Counted from the first letter of the stretch, positions 24,386-32,885 are shown. The stretch is 50,595 nucleotides of DNA from QNYQ01 sp964542985 (GCA_964542985.1 CAZIWH010000006.1:1-50595), one strand, 5' to 3'. Numbers and translations are program-made. The notes: a model not told the origin generated them from the letters alone.

Positions 24386-25093
24386 CTATGGTATAATGTT
24401 ATCAAGCCGCTCAGCGGACGACTCCAGCCGATCCAGGAGCGCCTCGAGTCTAAGCCTCATACTTAGCAGCGCGGCTGCTAGCCTGACGCCCTGCCAGCCT
24501 CTGCGCGCGAGCTGGGTCGTTGAGCGTAGATATTCAAGCACGGGCTTGAGCTCCTTCACGCTTGTGTTGAGCTTCTTGGCTGCGTCTAGTAGTGTCGGTG
24601 AGGAGGCCAGGGCCTTGAGTGCGGTGAAGTAGTCCCTGGGAACCCTTATGGACGGGTCCAGGAGGATTCTCAGCACCTCCGCCGAAGCGTCCATCACAGC
24701 GCCATAGATTAGGTTCTCTAGTTCCTCGGCGTCGACGAGGAAGACGTCCTCGAGTGCTAACACCTCGACGCCAAGCTTCTCTGCCAGCTTCTCCGCGGCC
24801 TCATCGGCGTAGCCCTTGCATACGACGAGAGGCTTGGCATTTAGAACAAGTGCGTTCACATAAGCTTGTCTAACACCATGTACGTCGAGTCTGCCAGCTT
24901 TAACCTCGACCGCATATATCTTGCCATCGGGGCCCTCGGCTACAGCGTCAACCTCGGTAACCTCAACGCCATCTATCACTATACGTCTATGTGTCTCCAG
25001 TATCCGGTACCCTCTCTCCTCAAGGATCCTAAAGGCTACACGCTCGCTGGCAACCCAGCGTTGCCTACCCTGTCCCATGCTCCTAGGCCCCAC
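24386..25093 (-). CDS. RecB-like (PD-(D/E)XK) nuclease-domain protein
   Basis: A 235-residue protein with an N-terminal nuclease fold: E in VASERVAFRILEERGY, then EVTEVDAVAEGPDGKIYAVEVKAG (~48-71), which supplies the D...ExK catalytic triad, followed by VRQAYVNALVLNAKPLVVCKG. The C-terminal ~110 residues are alpha-helical, with leucine repeats and a likely coiled coil (RLRLEALLDRLESSAERL). Such proteins in archaea are annotated as RecB-family nucleases or Holliday-resolvase relatives; target and partners are unknown. The start is GTG 25093 or ATG 25078. Confidence 0.7.
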   Translation of the reverse strand: MGPRSMGQGRQRWVASERVAFRILEERGYRILETHRRIVIDGVEVTEVDAVAEGPDGKIYAVEVKAGRLDVHGVRQAYVNALVLNAKPLVVCKGYADEAAEKLAEKLGVEVLALEDVFLVDAEELENLIYGAVMDASAEVLRILLDPSIRVPRDYFTALKALASSPTLLDAAKKLNTSVKELKPVLEYLRSTTQLARRGWQGVRLAAALLSMRLRLEALLDRLESSAERLDNIIP

Positions 25094-25181
25094 GCAGCCT
25101 GGCCGTCCTAAGAGCCCCTCCGGGGCCGCTATAACCTGGCTCTATATGCGCCACAGTCCTCCCCGGCGGAGGGGGAGAGGA

Positions 25182-26147
25182 GTGGCCGAGGGCGAACGGA
25201 AGAGGATCATAGAGCAGCTTGAGCCTGTGGAGGACGTCGAGCCGGATCCCTCAATGACTATAGTGGAGCTAGTCGAGGCCTACGATAAGATCTACGGCTT
25301 CATGGCAGGCCATTTGAGCCGTGCAGCAAGGCTCCTTGCGGAGTGTTTGAAGGACGCGGATCTACGCGTCATATCGTTCACTGCGAACCTTGTAGCCACG
25401 GGGCTTCGCGGTATCTTTGCCTCGCTCATAAGGGAGAGAGTCTTCAACCTAGTGGTCACGACCTGTGGTATGCTTGACCACGACATAGCGCGGGGCAGTG
25501 GAGCCAAGTACTACAAGGGATTCTTCGAGGCCGATGATAGGAGGCTGAAGGAGCTAGAGATACATCGTTTAGGCAACGTCTTCATACCAGTAGAGAACTA
25601 TGGGCCGCCAGTAGAGAGTATGGTGTACAAGGTTCTTGACGAGTTGCCACGTGACCGAGAATGGGGGGTCTACGAGATACTCTGGGAGATAGGCAAGAAA
25701 CTGCCTCGTGGAAGCATACTCCGTGAGGCCTATGAGGCTAGAACACCTGTAATAGTGCCCGGCTACCTTGACGGCGCCTTCGGCACAGCGCTCTTCACCT
25801 ACACGCAGACGCACCGGAACCTAAAGATAAATCCCTTTAGAGACGAAGAGGTAATGGCTGACCGCTTCTTCTCAGCAAAGAAGGCCGCCGGGCTCCTCAT
25901 AGGGGGTGGTATAAGCAAACACCACAGCATATGGTGGGCACAGTTCCGGGAGGGCTTTGACTGCGTAGTTTACATGACCACGGCGGTGGAGTATGATGGT
26001 AGCCTCAGCGGTGCACATCCGAGGGAAGCCATAACGTGGGGGAAATTGAAGCCCGAAGCCGGAAGCATAGTGGTCTATGGAGACGTTACGATAACGTTGC
26101 CCATACTGGCGGCCTACCTGCTGGCTAGGTTGAAGAAAGGTCGCTGA
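25182..26147 (+). CDS. dys: Deoxyhypusine synthase
   Basis: A 321-residue NAD-dependent enzyme that transfers the aminobutyl group of spermidine to a lysine of aIF5A, the first step of hypusine formation. Family blocks: VISFTANLVATGLRGIFASL, TTCGMLDHDIAR, and the active-site lysine in GGGISKHH (Lys246), followed by YDGSLSGAHPREAITWGK. It is normal in length. The GTG at 25182 has GGAGGGGGAG upstream; the open frame to 24921 would run under the divergent nuclease gene. Spermidine synthase for its substrate is also in this window. Confidence 0.93.
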   Translation: MAEGERKRIIEQLEPVEDVEPDPSMTIVELVEAYDKIYGFMAGHLSRAARLLAECLKDADLRVISFTANLVATGLRGIFASLIRERVFNLVVTTCGMLDHDIARGSGAKYYKGFFEADDRRLKELEIHRLGNVFIPVENYGPPVESMVYKVLDELPRDREWGVYEILWEIGKKLPRGSILREAYEARTPVIVPGYLDGAFGTALFTYTQTHRNLKINPFRDEEVMADRFFSAKKAAGLLIGGGISKHHSIWWAQFREGFDCVVYMTTAVEYDGSLSGAHPREAITWGKLKPEAGSIVVYGDVTITLPILAAYLLARLKKGR

Positions 26148-26658
26148 CGCCCTTAACATAGAGGTACAGGATGCGCTGCATGCCCGCGACGTAGTGTTTC
26201 TCAACGTGAACTGGCCTCCAGCCTGGTATCTCGAAGTCCAGCGTAACCACCCGGGCGCCGGGGCGCAGCTCCTTCTCAAGCTTCGGCCGGAGCCTTGCAT
26301 TGACCCTCGTCAGCAGATACATGTAGATGATATCCGCGTCGCTTATATCTACGTCGAAGAAGCTCTTGTTCACAAAGATTATCCTATCCGCTACGCCAGC
26401 CTCCTCGGCCCTACGGTAAGCTTCCTCTATCAAGTCACGCCTCAGCTCTACGCATACTGCCTTAGCGCCCCGTTTAGCAGCCTCTATCGCCACCCTCCCG
26501 TCGCCGCAGCCTAGATCGTAGAACACTTTTCCAGGTACGACACCGGCGAGCCTCATGATGTGGTTTAGCAGCTGCCTCCTTGTAGGAACCCATGGTACGT
26601 CGTGGCTGCCTAGCAGGCTGAGGGGAAGGGCGGCGAAGAGACGCCCCGGGATGTACAT
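26125..26658 (-). CDS. SAM methyltransferase, aKMT/Dot1-like
   Basis: A 177-residue class I methyltransferase with N-terminal VPWVPTRRQLLNHIMRLAGV, motif I FYDLGCGDGRVAIEAAKRG (~46-64) and C-terminal LRPKLEKELRPGARVVTLDF. This is the pattern of the short archaeal methyltransferases related to the crenarchaeal protein-lysine methyltransferase aKMT4, which modifies many chromatin and housekeeping proteins. That function is an inference from family resemblance. A short hydrophobic N-terminus (LFAALPLSLLG) could be a start artefact or a membrane-proximal segment. It is convergent with dys with a 23-base overlap. Confidence 0.72.
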   Translation of the reverse strand: MYIPGRLFAALPLSLLGSHDVPWVPTRRQLLNHIMRLAGVVPGKVFYDLGCGDGRVAIEAAKRGAKAVCVELRRDLIEEAYRRAEEAGVADRIIFVNKSFFDVDISDADIIYMYLLTRVNARLRPKLEKELRPGARVVTLDFEIPGWRPVHVEKHYVAGMQRILYLYVKGVSDLSST

Positions 26659-26730
26659 TGCTCTGCCGCCCCGTAGGCGTTAGCGGCATAAACGAGCAGG
26701 GTAATACGGTGTTCCCTCGGGGGCCTCGGC

Positions 26731-27990
26731 GTGGCCGAGAGCGCCAGCTGCGACTGGAAGCTAATCGCGGCAACGATAAGCGACGAGGATGAGAAGGGCC
26801 TGGAGAGGCTCCGGCTATGTTTTGTCCGCACCCATGCCCTGGAGATGATAGAGGAGGCCAGGGCGTGGATAGCGAGACTCAAGGAGGAGATGAGTAGGGC
26901 GGTGGAGCTTCTAGGCGCTAGAGGAGTGCTGCTGTCTAAAGAGATGAAGAGCTTCGTCAACGATCCGGAGAGGCACCTAGTCAAGAAACTGTTCATATAT
27001 AGCCATGATCTGGTAAAGGGTAAGATGGGTATTGAGGAGTACGAGCGGACCGCGCTAGCCGCGATAAGGACTAGCATAAAGACTAATATGAGGAGCATAT
27101 ATGAATCATGGGTGCTCCTCGCGATAGTGAACTTGTTGATCGAGAAAAGAAGGCCGAGGCTCATCTACCCCGAGCATGGTAGCCTCCTGCTGGAGAGGAG
27201 CGGCCGCCAGCGCTCCGGCAGGATACCCCCTAACTTCGTGCTCCACATTCCTGGGCATGGTGCAGCCTCATTCTTCCTTGAGGCCCCTCGTCCGGTCTCG
27301 TGGGGCGACACCCGGGATCTAGCCAGGGCGTGGAAGCTCTACGTTGCCTTGCGTCCCGATATGCTGGTCTACGGGGGGCTTGTGACAGACATAGTGAGTC
27401 CCGACTCAAATCCACCCATAAAGAGGCCTGACATAGTCATAGAGGTAAAGGAGCTCTCCGACTGGTATACGAGGAGCCGCGAGGTTAGGGGCCCCTTCGC
27501 GGCAACCATGACTGCCGAGGAGTGGAGAAATAGGTGGATAAGGGGCCTCTGGAGCGGCCTAGCCGATGTACTCGGCGTTGAGAGCCCCGAGAAGGCTTAC
27601 GAGCATGTGAAGAAGAAGCGGGGGCTGAGACTGACCGAAGTGCAAATAGTCAAGCTCTACGCTCGGATATATAAGCCTAAGAGGCTCTACCTAGTGTCCA
27701 AGGAGCTTGTCCCGGAGACCATAGCCTCGGAACTAGAGTCGACGGGTGTCATACGTGTCGTGGATGCCGTCGGCTTTAATAGGGAGAGGCTCGGCGAGAT
27801 CAGTGACGCTGTGGCCTCCATAGCTTCATATGAGGGGTTGAACGGTCTTCCCCTCTTTCTATCCTCCCGTGTCTTAAGGATTTTAGAGAGCCTGGCTACC
27901 GAGCTTGGTGTGGAGCCAGAGACTGTGATGGAGGCAGCTATCCGGCTTGCAGCAGAGCACCGGGGGCTTATCAGAGCGGTACTTAGATGA
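26731..27990 (+). CDS. Putative PD-(D/E)XK nuclease with C-terminal ribbon-helix-helix
   Basis: A 419-residue protein with no recognised name. Residues ~1-140 are long helices. A nuclease-like core follows: RPDMLVYGGLVTDIV, then KRPDIVIEVKELSDWYTR (~230-247), where D and ExK fit a PD-(D/E)XK active site. The last ~45 residues (LPLFLSSRVLRILESLA then VEPETVMEAAIRLAAEH) have the strand-helix-helix pattern of ribbon-helix-helix DNA-binding domains. The start is GTG 26731. Its end overlaps the next methyltransferase gene by 44 bases, so they are co-translated. A DNA-processing role is inferred. Confidence 0.6.
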   Translation: MAESASCDWKLIAATISDEDEKGLERLRLCFVRTHALEMIEEARAWIARLKEEMSRAVELLGARGVLLSKEMKSFVNDPERHLVKKLFIYSHDLVKGKMGIEEYERTALAAIRTSIKTNMRSIYESWVLLAIVNLLIEKRRPRLIYPEHGSLLLERSGRQRSGRIPPNFVLHIPGHGAASFFLEAPRPVSWGDTRDLARAWKLYVALRPDMLVYGGLVTDIVSPDSNPPIKRPDIVIEVKELSDWYTRSREVRGPFAATMTAEEWRNRWIRGLWSGLADVLGVESPEKAYEHVKKKRGLRLTEVQIVKLYARIYKPKRLYLVSKELVPETIASELESTGVIRVVDAVGFNRERLGEISDAVASIASYEGLNGLPLFLSSRVLRILESLATELGVEPETVMEAAIRLAAEHRGLIRAVLR

Positions 27991-28690
27991 CAACCTCTGG
28001 TCGACGATAATAAGGCAGATAGAGGGCATCCATGACGTCTACACGGTTCTTGGCAACATATCCTCCCTGGGCCGTGCTCAAGCGGTGAGAGAAGAGGCGA
28101 TGAGAGAGGCTTCCCGCCTCCTAGGAGATAAGCCCAGGCTCGTGGTCGACGTTGGCGCGGGGCCGGGGGACTCGGTGAGAACTGCGGCTAGGCTCTTTTC
28201 CCTCCAGTACATAGTGGCGGTAGAGCCTTCGCCCCGCCTCGCTCACTACTCTTGCAGCGGCTGCCGTCACATCTGTGACGCGGTCCAGGCCGTGGCTGAG
28301 TACCTCCCCCTGCGCAGCGATGCAGCGGATCTAGCAACAGCGTTCTACGCGGCCAGGGACTACAAGAGGCCCAGGGAAGGGATAAAGGAGATGGTGCGGG
28401 TAGCCAGGGCAGTGGCTATAGGGGATATCTTCCTCCCGGAGAGTGAAACCAGGAGGATAGCCGTCAAGATATGGGTGTGCTATGTTGCCCCAGCGATAGC
28501 GGCTGTAATAGCTACCGGGCGGGGAAGGAACTACCGCGGTATATGTCACTCGCTCAAAGGATGGTGTAGCGTCAGGCAACTTGCATACCTCGTAGCCGAA
28601 ACTATCAGAGAAACGGGGCACAGCCCCCTCCTCGTGTACAGAGAGGTTATGCTGGGAGGACTGGGCTATGTTGCAGCCGTCAAAGCCTAA
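27947..28690 (+). CDS. UbiE-like SAM methyltransferase
   Basis: A 247-residue class I methyltransferase: motif I LVVDVGAGPGDSVRTAARLF (~65-84), acidic end of strand 2 in VAVEPSP, and YLPLRSDAADLATAFYAARD for the motif II/III region, typical of the UbiE/MenG group. The C-terminal half has a hydrophobic segment (VCYVAPAIAAVIA) that may contact lipid or quinone. It starts with TTG 27947 inside the previous gene and overlaps ubiX by 23 bases, so three genes are coupled. Quinone methylation is one possible role; it could also act on a small metabolite. Confidence 0.7.
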   Translation: MQQSTGGLSERYLDDNLWSTIIRQIEGIHDVYTVLGNISSLGRAQAVREEAMREASRLLGDKPRLVVDVGAGPGDSVRTAARLFSLQYIVAVEPSPRLAHYSCSGCRHICDAVQAVAEYLPLRSDAADLATAFYAARDYKRPREGIKEMVRVARAVAIGDIFLPESETRRIAVKIWVCYVAPAIAAVIATGRGRNYRGICHSLKGWCSVRQLAYLVAETIRETGHSPLLVYREVMLGGLGYVAAVKA

Positions 28691-29243
28691 AGTGTTGCTA
28701 GCTATAACGGGTGCTAGTGGCGTCCGCTACGGCATGAGGCTAGCCGAGATTCTTTCCGAGAAGAAGCTGCTCGAGGCTATAATAGTGACATCAGCAGCAG
28801 AGAAGGTTGCGGAGCATGAAGAGGGTATAAGGCTCCGGGTCGAACTCGAGGCCCTCGCCCCAGTCTACGACGAGCACGAGATAGATGCCCCCTATGCCAG
28901 TAGCAGCAGAGCGGTAGACGCAATGGTCGTAGCGCCTTGTAGCATGAAAACCCTCGCAGCTATAGCCCACGGGTTCGGGGGCAACCTAGTGACCCGTGCG
29001 GCCCTAGCCCATCTAAGGCTCCGGAGGACCCTAATCCTGGTCATAAGGGAGACGCCGCTCTCGCTTGCAGACATTGAGAACATGAGGTTTGCGGCATTGA
29101 TGGGTGCGGTGATACTGCCGGCCTCGCCGGGCTTCTATCACCAGCCTCGCAGCGTGGATGATATGGTTGATTTCATAGCTGGAAAAGTCTTGGATGTTCT
29201 AGGGGTAGGGCATAGCCTTTACCGTAGGTGGCGTAGCGCTTAG
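28668..29243 (+). CDS. ubiX: UbiX-family flavin prenyltransferase
   Basis: A 191-residue flavoprotein that makes prenylated FMN for UbiD-type decarboxylases. N-terminal LLAITGASGVRYGMRLAEIL (FMN-binding), the VVAPCSMKTLAAIAHGFG loop (~84-101), and RETPLSLADIENM (~124-136) are family hallmarks. The start is TTG 28668 within the preceding methyltransferase gene. No ubiD is in this window. The combination of a UbiE-like and a UbiX gene suggests an isoprenoid quinone or aromatic-acid pathway. Confidence 0.88.
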   Translation: MLQPSKPKVLLAITGASGVRYGMRLAEILSEKKLLEAIIVTSAAEKVAEHEEGIRLRVELEALAPVYDEHEIDAPYASSSRAVDAMVVAPCSMKTLAAIAHGFGGNLVTRAALAHLRLRRTLILVIRETPLSLADIENMRFAALMGAVILPASPGFYHQPRSVDDMVDFIAGKVLDVLGVGHSLYRRWRSA

Positions 29244-29665
29244 AAGAACTCCTCCTCGTCGAAGCCTCTCTTCTTCATGAGCCTCTCAACCCTTGACATC
29301 ATCTGTTCCTCATGCTCAAGCTCCTTCTCCAGATCCTCGAGCCTAGTCTCCTTAGACTCCTTCTCTTTGGCGTATAGGCAGGTCCCGTCCGGGAGCAGTG
29401 CCTTAGCGTCACAGCTCGCGTACTGGCAGGAACCCCCTATACATTCGTCGCCTATCCAGCGGCAATAGGCCACTCTGATCATCCTGCCGTGGCTCTGCCT
29501 CCTAACTATGGTCAACGCGTTATTCAGGCAGCGGAAGTAGGGACAGAGAGGGTTGCAGCGTCCATCTGGCAGAGGCATGGGCCTGGGGCGTGCGCCCGGC
29601 CTCCTGCTTGGGGGCCTTCTTCCTCCTCCTCCTCGCCAGCCTCCCCGCCTCCTAGAATACACCAT
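29240..29665 (-). CDS. Cys-rich protein with basic head and acidic coiled-coil tail
   Basis: A 141-residue protein of unknown function. The first ~30 residues are Arg/Gly/Pro-rich (RRRGGWRGGGGRRPPSRR), resembling an RNA- or DNA-binding RGG-type tail. The middle has eight cysteines: CNPLC and C45, then YC, DEC, GSC, ASC and DGTC (~36-96), suggesting a zinc or Fe-S module. The final ~45 residues are a charged coiled coil (RLEDLEKELEHEEQMMSRVE). It overlaps the ubiX stop by 4 bases (convergent). I do not recognise a named family. Confidence 0.65.
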   Translation of the reverse strand: MVYSRRRGGWRGGGGRRPPSRRPGARPRPMPLPDGRCNPLCPYFRCLNNALTIVRRQSHGRMIRVAYCRWIGDECIGGSCQYASCDAKALLPDGTCLYAKEKESKETRLEDLEKELEHEEQMMSRVERLMKKRGFDEEEFF

Positions 29666-29806
29666 GGGTTGTCACCTCTCCCGGCAGCTTGGATGTAGAG
29701 CTGCCATGCTGACCATTGACGTGCACCTCCACAGGGCGGGGCAACCGCGCGCCCAAGACGCAGTAGACTCCCTGGCCACGGGGATGAGAGCAGAGCGGCA
29801 GAAGTA

Positions 29807-30367
29807 TTAGGGCTTACTCCACTCAAACGTAAGGTACTTCACCGGCGAGCCTGGAGACTCAACCACGGCTACCACGAAGTACTTCCTCACGCTGTGGCTC
29901 AGTCTTCCGGCGCGTACAATCTCCAAGGGCTCAACCATGCGGTCATGTTTAGCTACATGAACTAGGTAGGGGGCATGTTCGAGACCAGGTCCCCGCTCAT
30001 AGACTGCAAAGGCAGCGCCATACTTCAGTCCAGAGCGCACGACAAGCCCCCTTTCTCGCAGGTCGCGGTACACAGTATAGACTGTGTCGAAGTCGGCGAT
30101 TATTCTCCTAGCATGCTCCGCAAGCTCGTCGGGGGATAGGCTCCTGCCTTCCGGATCCTCTACAGCCAGGAGCCCCTTCTCGGCCAGGTATACGGCCTCG
30201 ACAAGCCCAAGCTCCAGGGGGGCATCGAACTCGGCTCCTCGGGGCTTCGGTATTCCGAGAGGCTTCCCGTAGAAACCCCTGGCGTATAGGCGGCGTGCGC
30301 ACTCACGGTCAAACACTACGACACGTATCCCCGTCACAACCCCCTTGGCGGGGTTGCATTGTTCCAA
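29807..30367 (-). CDS. endA: tRNA-splicing endonuclease subunit EndA
   Basis: A 186-residue endonuclease that cuts bulge-helix-bulge introns in pre-tRNA and pre-rRNA. The catalytic triad is visible: Tyr116 in GLKYGAAFAVY, His131 in EHAPYLVHV, and Lys162 in HSVRKYFVVAVV. The N-terminal ~80 residues are the usual alpha/beta domain. In Crenarchaeota the enzyme is normally a heterotetramer with a second, non-catalytic subunit, not found here. Start ATG 30367. Confidence 0.92.
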   Translation of the reverse strand: MEQCNPAKGVVTGIRVVVFDRECARRLYARGFYGKPLGIPKPRGAEFDAPLELGLVEAVYLAEKGLLAVEDPEGRSLSPDELAEHARRIIADFDTVYTVYRDLRERGLVVRSGLKYGAAFAVYERGPGLEHAPYLVHVAKHDRMVEPLEIVRAGRLSHSVRKYFVVAVVESPGSPVKYLTFEWSKP

Positions 30368-30374
30368 GGAGCTT

Positions 30375-30400
30375 CAACACCCTCCGGCAGGGGGTGTCTG
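30375..30400. repeat. Hairpin between endA and the PhoU-like gene
   Basis: ACACCC and GGGTGT form a 6-bp stem around an 8- to 9-base G/C-rich loop in the 33-base gap between the stop of the PhoU-like gene (at 30401) and the start of endA (at 30367), both on the minus strand. It may attenuate or process the transcript; no T-run follows. Confidence 0.3.
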
Positions 30401-31099
30401 TTAACGGTGCTGGGCCTGGTGTAGTGCAAGGAACTTTACATCCTCTGCGGTGTCGCGAAGCAGGTCGGCCACGTCCTCCGCCATATCAACTATGTCTTTG
30501 AAAAGCATCAAGGCAACTATGTCGTTGTGTAGCTCCTTATACATGGTGAACGTTATTTGTCTATATAGCTCGTCTATTTCATCCTCTAGTGCCGACGTCA
30601 TTTGTGCCTCCTCGTAGCTCTTCCTGGGATTCGAGGGTAGTAGGTGGATGGCAGCCTCAAGCTTCTCAAACTCGCGGCTGAGGACGGAGGCCATGCGAGC
30701 CATAAGCTCTTTTATAGTCTCGGATTGGATGGTGGAGTTTGAGGCCATTACATAGGCTCGGTAAGCTATACCCTCCATTATTTGAGCGATCCTGGCCAGG
30801 TTTAGGAACACATCCCGGTAGAGTGTGCTCGTAGGCAGGAGGTCGCCGAGCCTAGCAAGGTAGGCTAGGGCGTCTTCCTTCATAGACTCGACGCGCGTCT
30901 TGTTCTGCGAAGCTTGTGCGTGAAGCTCACTAAGCTTAACATCGTCGCCACTAGAGAGTGCGGCAACTATGTCACGTGTAAGCAGTATCGACTTAGCCAC
31001 AAGCCTCGTTATACCTAGCATTTGCTCTCCGAGACTCTCCTCTGCAAGCGAGCGCCTCCTCCGAAGCTCAGCGTCAAAGTCATAGTACTCCTCTGCCAA
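30401..31099 (-). CDS. PhoU-like / DUF47 family protein
   Basis: A 232-residue all-helical protein of the DUF47/PhoU-like type. The repeated pattern MEGIAYRAYVM and LFKDIVDMAEDVADLLRDTAEDVK (~195-222) holds the D/E-rich motifs (DIVD.AEDVAD) that bind metal clusters in PhoU proteins. The family is linked to phosphate uptake regulation, often beside PiT transporters, but no transporter is adjacent here. Starts at TTG 31099. It is upstream of endA on the same strand with only a short hairpin-bearing gap. Confidence 0.82.
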   Translation of the reverse strand: MAEEYYDFDAELRRRRSLAEESLGEQMLGITRLVAKSILLTRDIVAALSSGDDVKLSELHAQASQNKTRVESMKEDALAYLARLGDLLPTSTLYRDVFLNLARIAQIMEGIAYRAYVMASNSTIQSETIKELMARMASVLSREFEKLEAAIHLLPSNPRKSYEEAQMTSALEDEIDELYRQITFTMYKELHNDIVALMLFKDIVDMAEDVADLLRDTAEDVKFLALHQAQHR

Positions 31100-31304
31100 G
31101 GGTCAACCACCCGCCTTTCTCGGTCAGACCCCCGGGGGGCGAGCGACCAGAGACGCCTGGAGCCCATCTCCCGGGGAGCCGGGTCTCTAATTAGACCCGG
31201 AGGTTCTTCTCCGCTTAGGCGACAAGGAGACTGGTCGGCTAAAGGGTCTCCTCTGCGGGCTTCTGATGACGCCGCCACCTGGATGCAGTGAGGGTAGCTT
31301 AGTC
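31100..31304. other. Divergent intergenic region with strong hairpin
   Basis: Between the PhoU-like and radical SAM genes. It holds an 8-bp perfect inverted repeat CCGGGTCT ... AGACCCGG at 31179-31200 with a 6-base loop CTAATT, and a second shorter inverted pair GGAGAC ... GTCTCC at about 31228-31254. Repeated GGGTCTC words suggest structured RNA or an operator. I see no tRNA, no known riboswitch and no good TATA box apart from the loop TAATTA. Confidence 0.4.
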
Positions 31305-32885
31305 ATGCTGCATAGTGTTCTCATCGTTGACACGCTGGCACGGGGTAGTAAGGGTAAGCGTGTGGTAACAGTTGACGCCATAGGTGCTGGCCCCCGGACG
31401 GTAGCGGGGGTTCTTGAGGCGCTAGGTGTGCATGCTGAGATAGCGCCGGCAGAGGATGTTATTGAAGATCCGGCTCGGCTGCGCGGCTGGGACGCGTTGT
31501 TCGTAAGCGCTATGAGCATAGATGAGCCCACGGTAAAACGGATAGTAAGAATGTGGCGAAGAAGTAGCCGCGGCCCCGTAGTAGTGGGTGGCCCCATAGC
31601 AACCGACCCGGAGTTCGTGGTTCGTGTCGGCGCCGACATAGGTGTTCATGGTGAAGCGGAACCCGTCATAGAGAAACTTGTCAGCAGTGGTGTCCTTGAG
31701 TCGCTGGATGACTCCCTGCTCAGAGACATGTGTGGCATAGTCTACGTCCCCGGTGGGGCGCTCAGGGTAAACCCCAGATGCCCCATAATGCCCCGCAAGG
31801 TGTGGGAGCGCTACAGGCCGAGTGTCCGCGCGGTGAAAGGCTACCCTCTCTACTGGGCGGCGAGGGTCTACGTGGAGACTGTTCGTGGCTGCAGCAACTA
31901 CACATTCCCAAGGCTCAGCGAGGTGCTCCCACCCGAGCTGTTGCCGGACAAGCCTAGACCGGGTTGCGCCTACTGCAGTGTCGTCAGCCTATGGGGCTAC
32001 GCCAGGAGCAGAAACATAGACCTCATTTATCAAGAGGTCAAGGGGCTTATAGATGAAGGTGTTACAAGGATAGTTCTAAGCGGCCCCGACTTCCTAGACT
32101 ATGGGCGCGACTGGCTTGTGGAGCCCCGCCCCCTCCTAGACCCTCGTAAGCCTCCGCCAAACCTTGAGGCCATTCGCGGCCTCCTCAAGGCGCTTGAACG
32201 CATCCCGGAGATATCGTCCGGAGAAGCGGCAGTCATGGCTGAGAATGCGAAGCCCAGTCTTGTCACGCCGGAGGTCGCAGAGGTTCTCGGCGCGTATCTA
32301 AAGGGCACGCCTATACACGTAGGCGTTGAGAGCGGTGATAATAGGCTATTAAAGGCATTAGGCAGACCCTCAACCGTTAGGGAGGCTCTCCAGGCAGTGA
32401 AGATTCTCCGAGTACATGGGCTGAGACCCTACGTGTATATAATGTACTGCCTCCCAGGCGAGAACAGAAAGACGATAGAGAAGACTATAGCAATTATAGA
32501 GAAGCTCTACAGGTTTGGGGTGGAGAAAGTTACCGCCTACAAGTTCATGCCCCTTCCCGCCTCGGCGCTGGAGAAGCTACGCGGCATGCGTGTCCGCTGC
32601 CCGCACCCTCACCCAGTCAAGCTAAAAGCCGAAGAGATCAACAAGAGGGCAAAGAAACGCATGATAGGCTTGAAGACGAGAGCCGTAGTAGCAGGCTTAC
32701 ATCCGCGCTACAAGCGCCCAGTAGCCTACCCGATGCCGCATGGCCCCGTCATGCTCCTAGCGGGCAAAGCTAGGCCCGGCGACATAGTATACGCGAGGAT
32801 AACGGGAATCGTGAGCGACCACCTAGTCGAGGCAACTGTACTCAAGAGGCTAGGTAGGGTGAAACCCCTAGCCCGCAGCGACTAG
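31305..32885 (+). CDS. B12-binding-like/radical SAM protein with TRAM domain
   Basis: A 526-residue protein. Residues ~1-150 resemble a B12-binding Rossmann domain (WDALFVSAMSIDEPTVKRI, VVVGGPIAT). The radical SAM core follows with an unusual cluster motif: ETVRGC196, then a 24-residue insert rich in Pro/Leu, then GC221AYC224. Later blocks HVGVESGDNRLLKALGRP and YIMYCLPGENRKT are typical. The C-terminus (~475-520, ARPGDIVYARITGIVSDHLVEA) is a TRAM domain, as in RNA-methylthiolating enzymes. An RNA-modification role is an inference. The start is ATG 31305; ATG 31266 would add 13 residues. Confidence 0.78.
   Translation: MLHSVLIVDTLARGSKGKRVVTVDAIGAGPRTVAGVLEALGVHAEIAPAEDVIEDPARLRGWDALFVSAMSIDEPTVKRIVRMWRRSSRGPVVVGGPIATDPEFVVRVGADIGVHGEAEPVIEKLVSSGVLESLDDSLLRDMCGIVYVPGGALRVNPRCPIMPRKVWERYRPSVRAVKGYPLYWAARVYVETVRGCSNYTFPRLSEVLPPELLPDKPRPGCAYCSVVSLWGYARSRNIDLIYQEVKGLIDEGVTRIVLSGPDFLDYGRDWLVEPRPLLDPRKPPPNLEAIRGLLKALERIPEISSGEAAVMAENAKPSLVTPEVAEVLGAYLKGTPIHVGVESGDNRLLKALGRPSTVREALQAVKILRVHGLRPYVYIMYCLPGENRKTIEKTIAIIEKLYRFGVEKVTAYKFMPLPASALEKLRGMRVRCPHPHPVKLKAEEINKRAKKRMIGLKTRAVVAGLHPRYKRPVAYPMPHGPVMLLAGKARPGDIVYARITGIVSDHLVEATVLKRLGRVKPLARSD

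Noticed and set aside
31100..31304. tRNA, SRP RNA or riboswitch in the divergent gap
   Set aside because: Stems are present, but no T-loop, SRP helix 8 or known aptamer core could be recognised.
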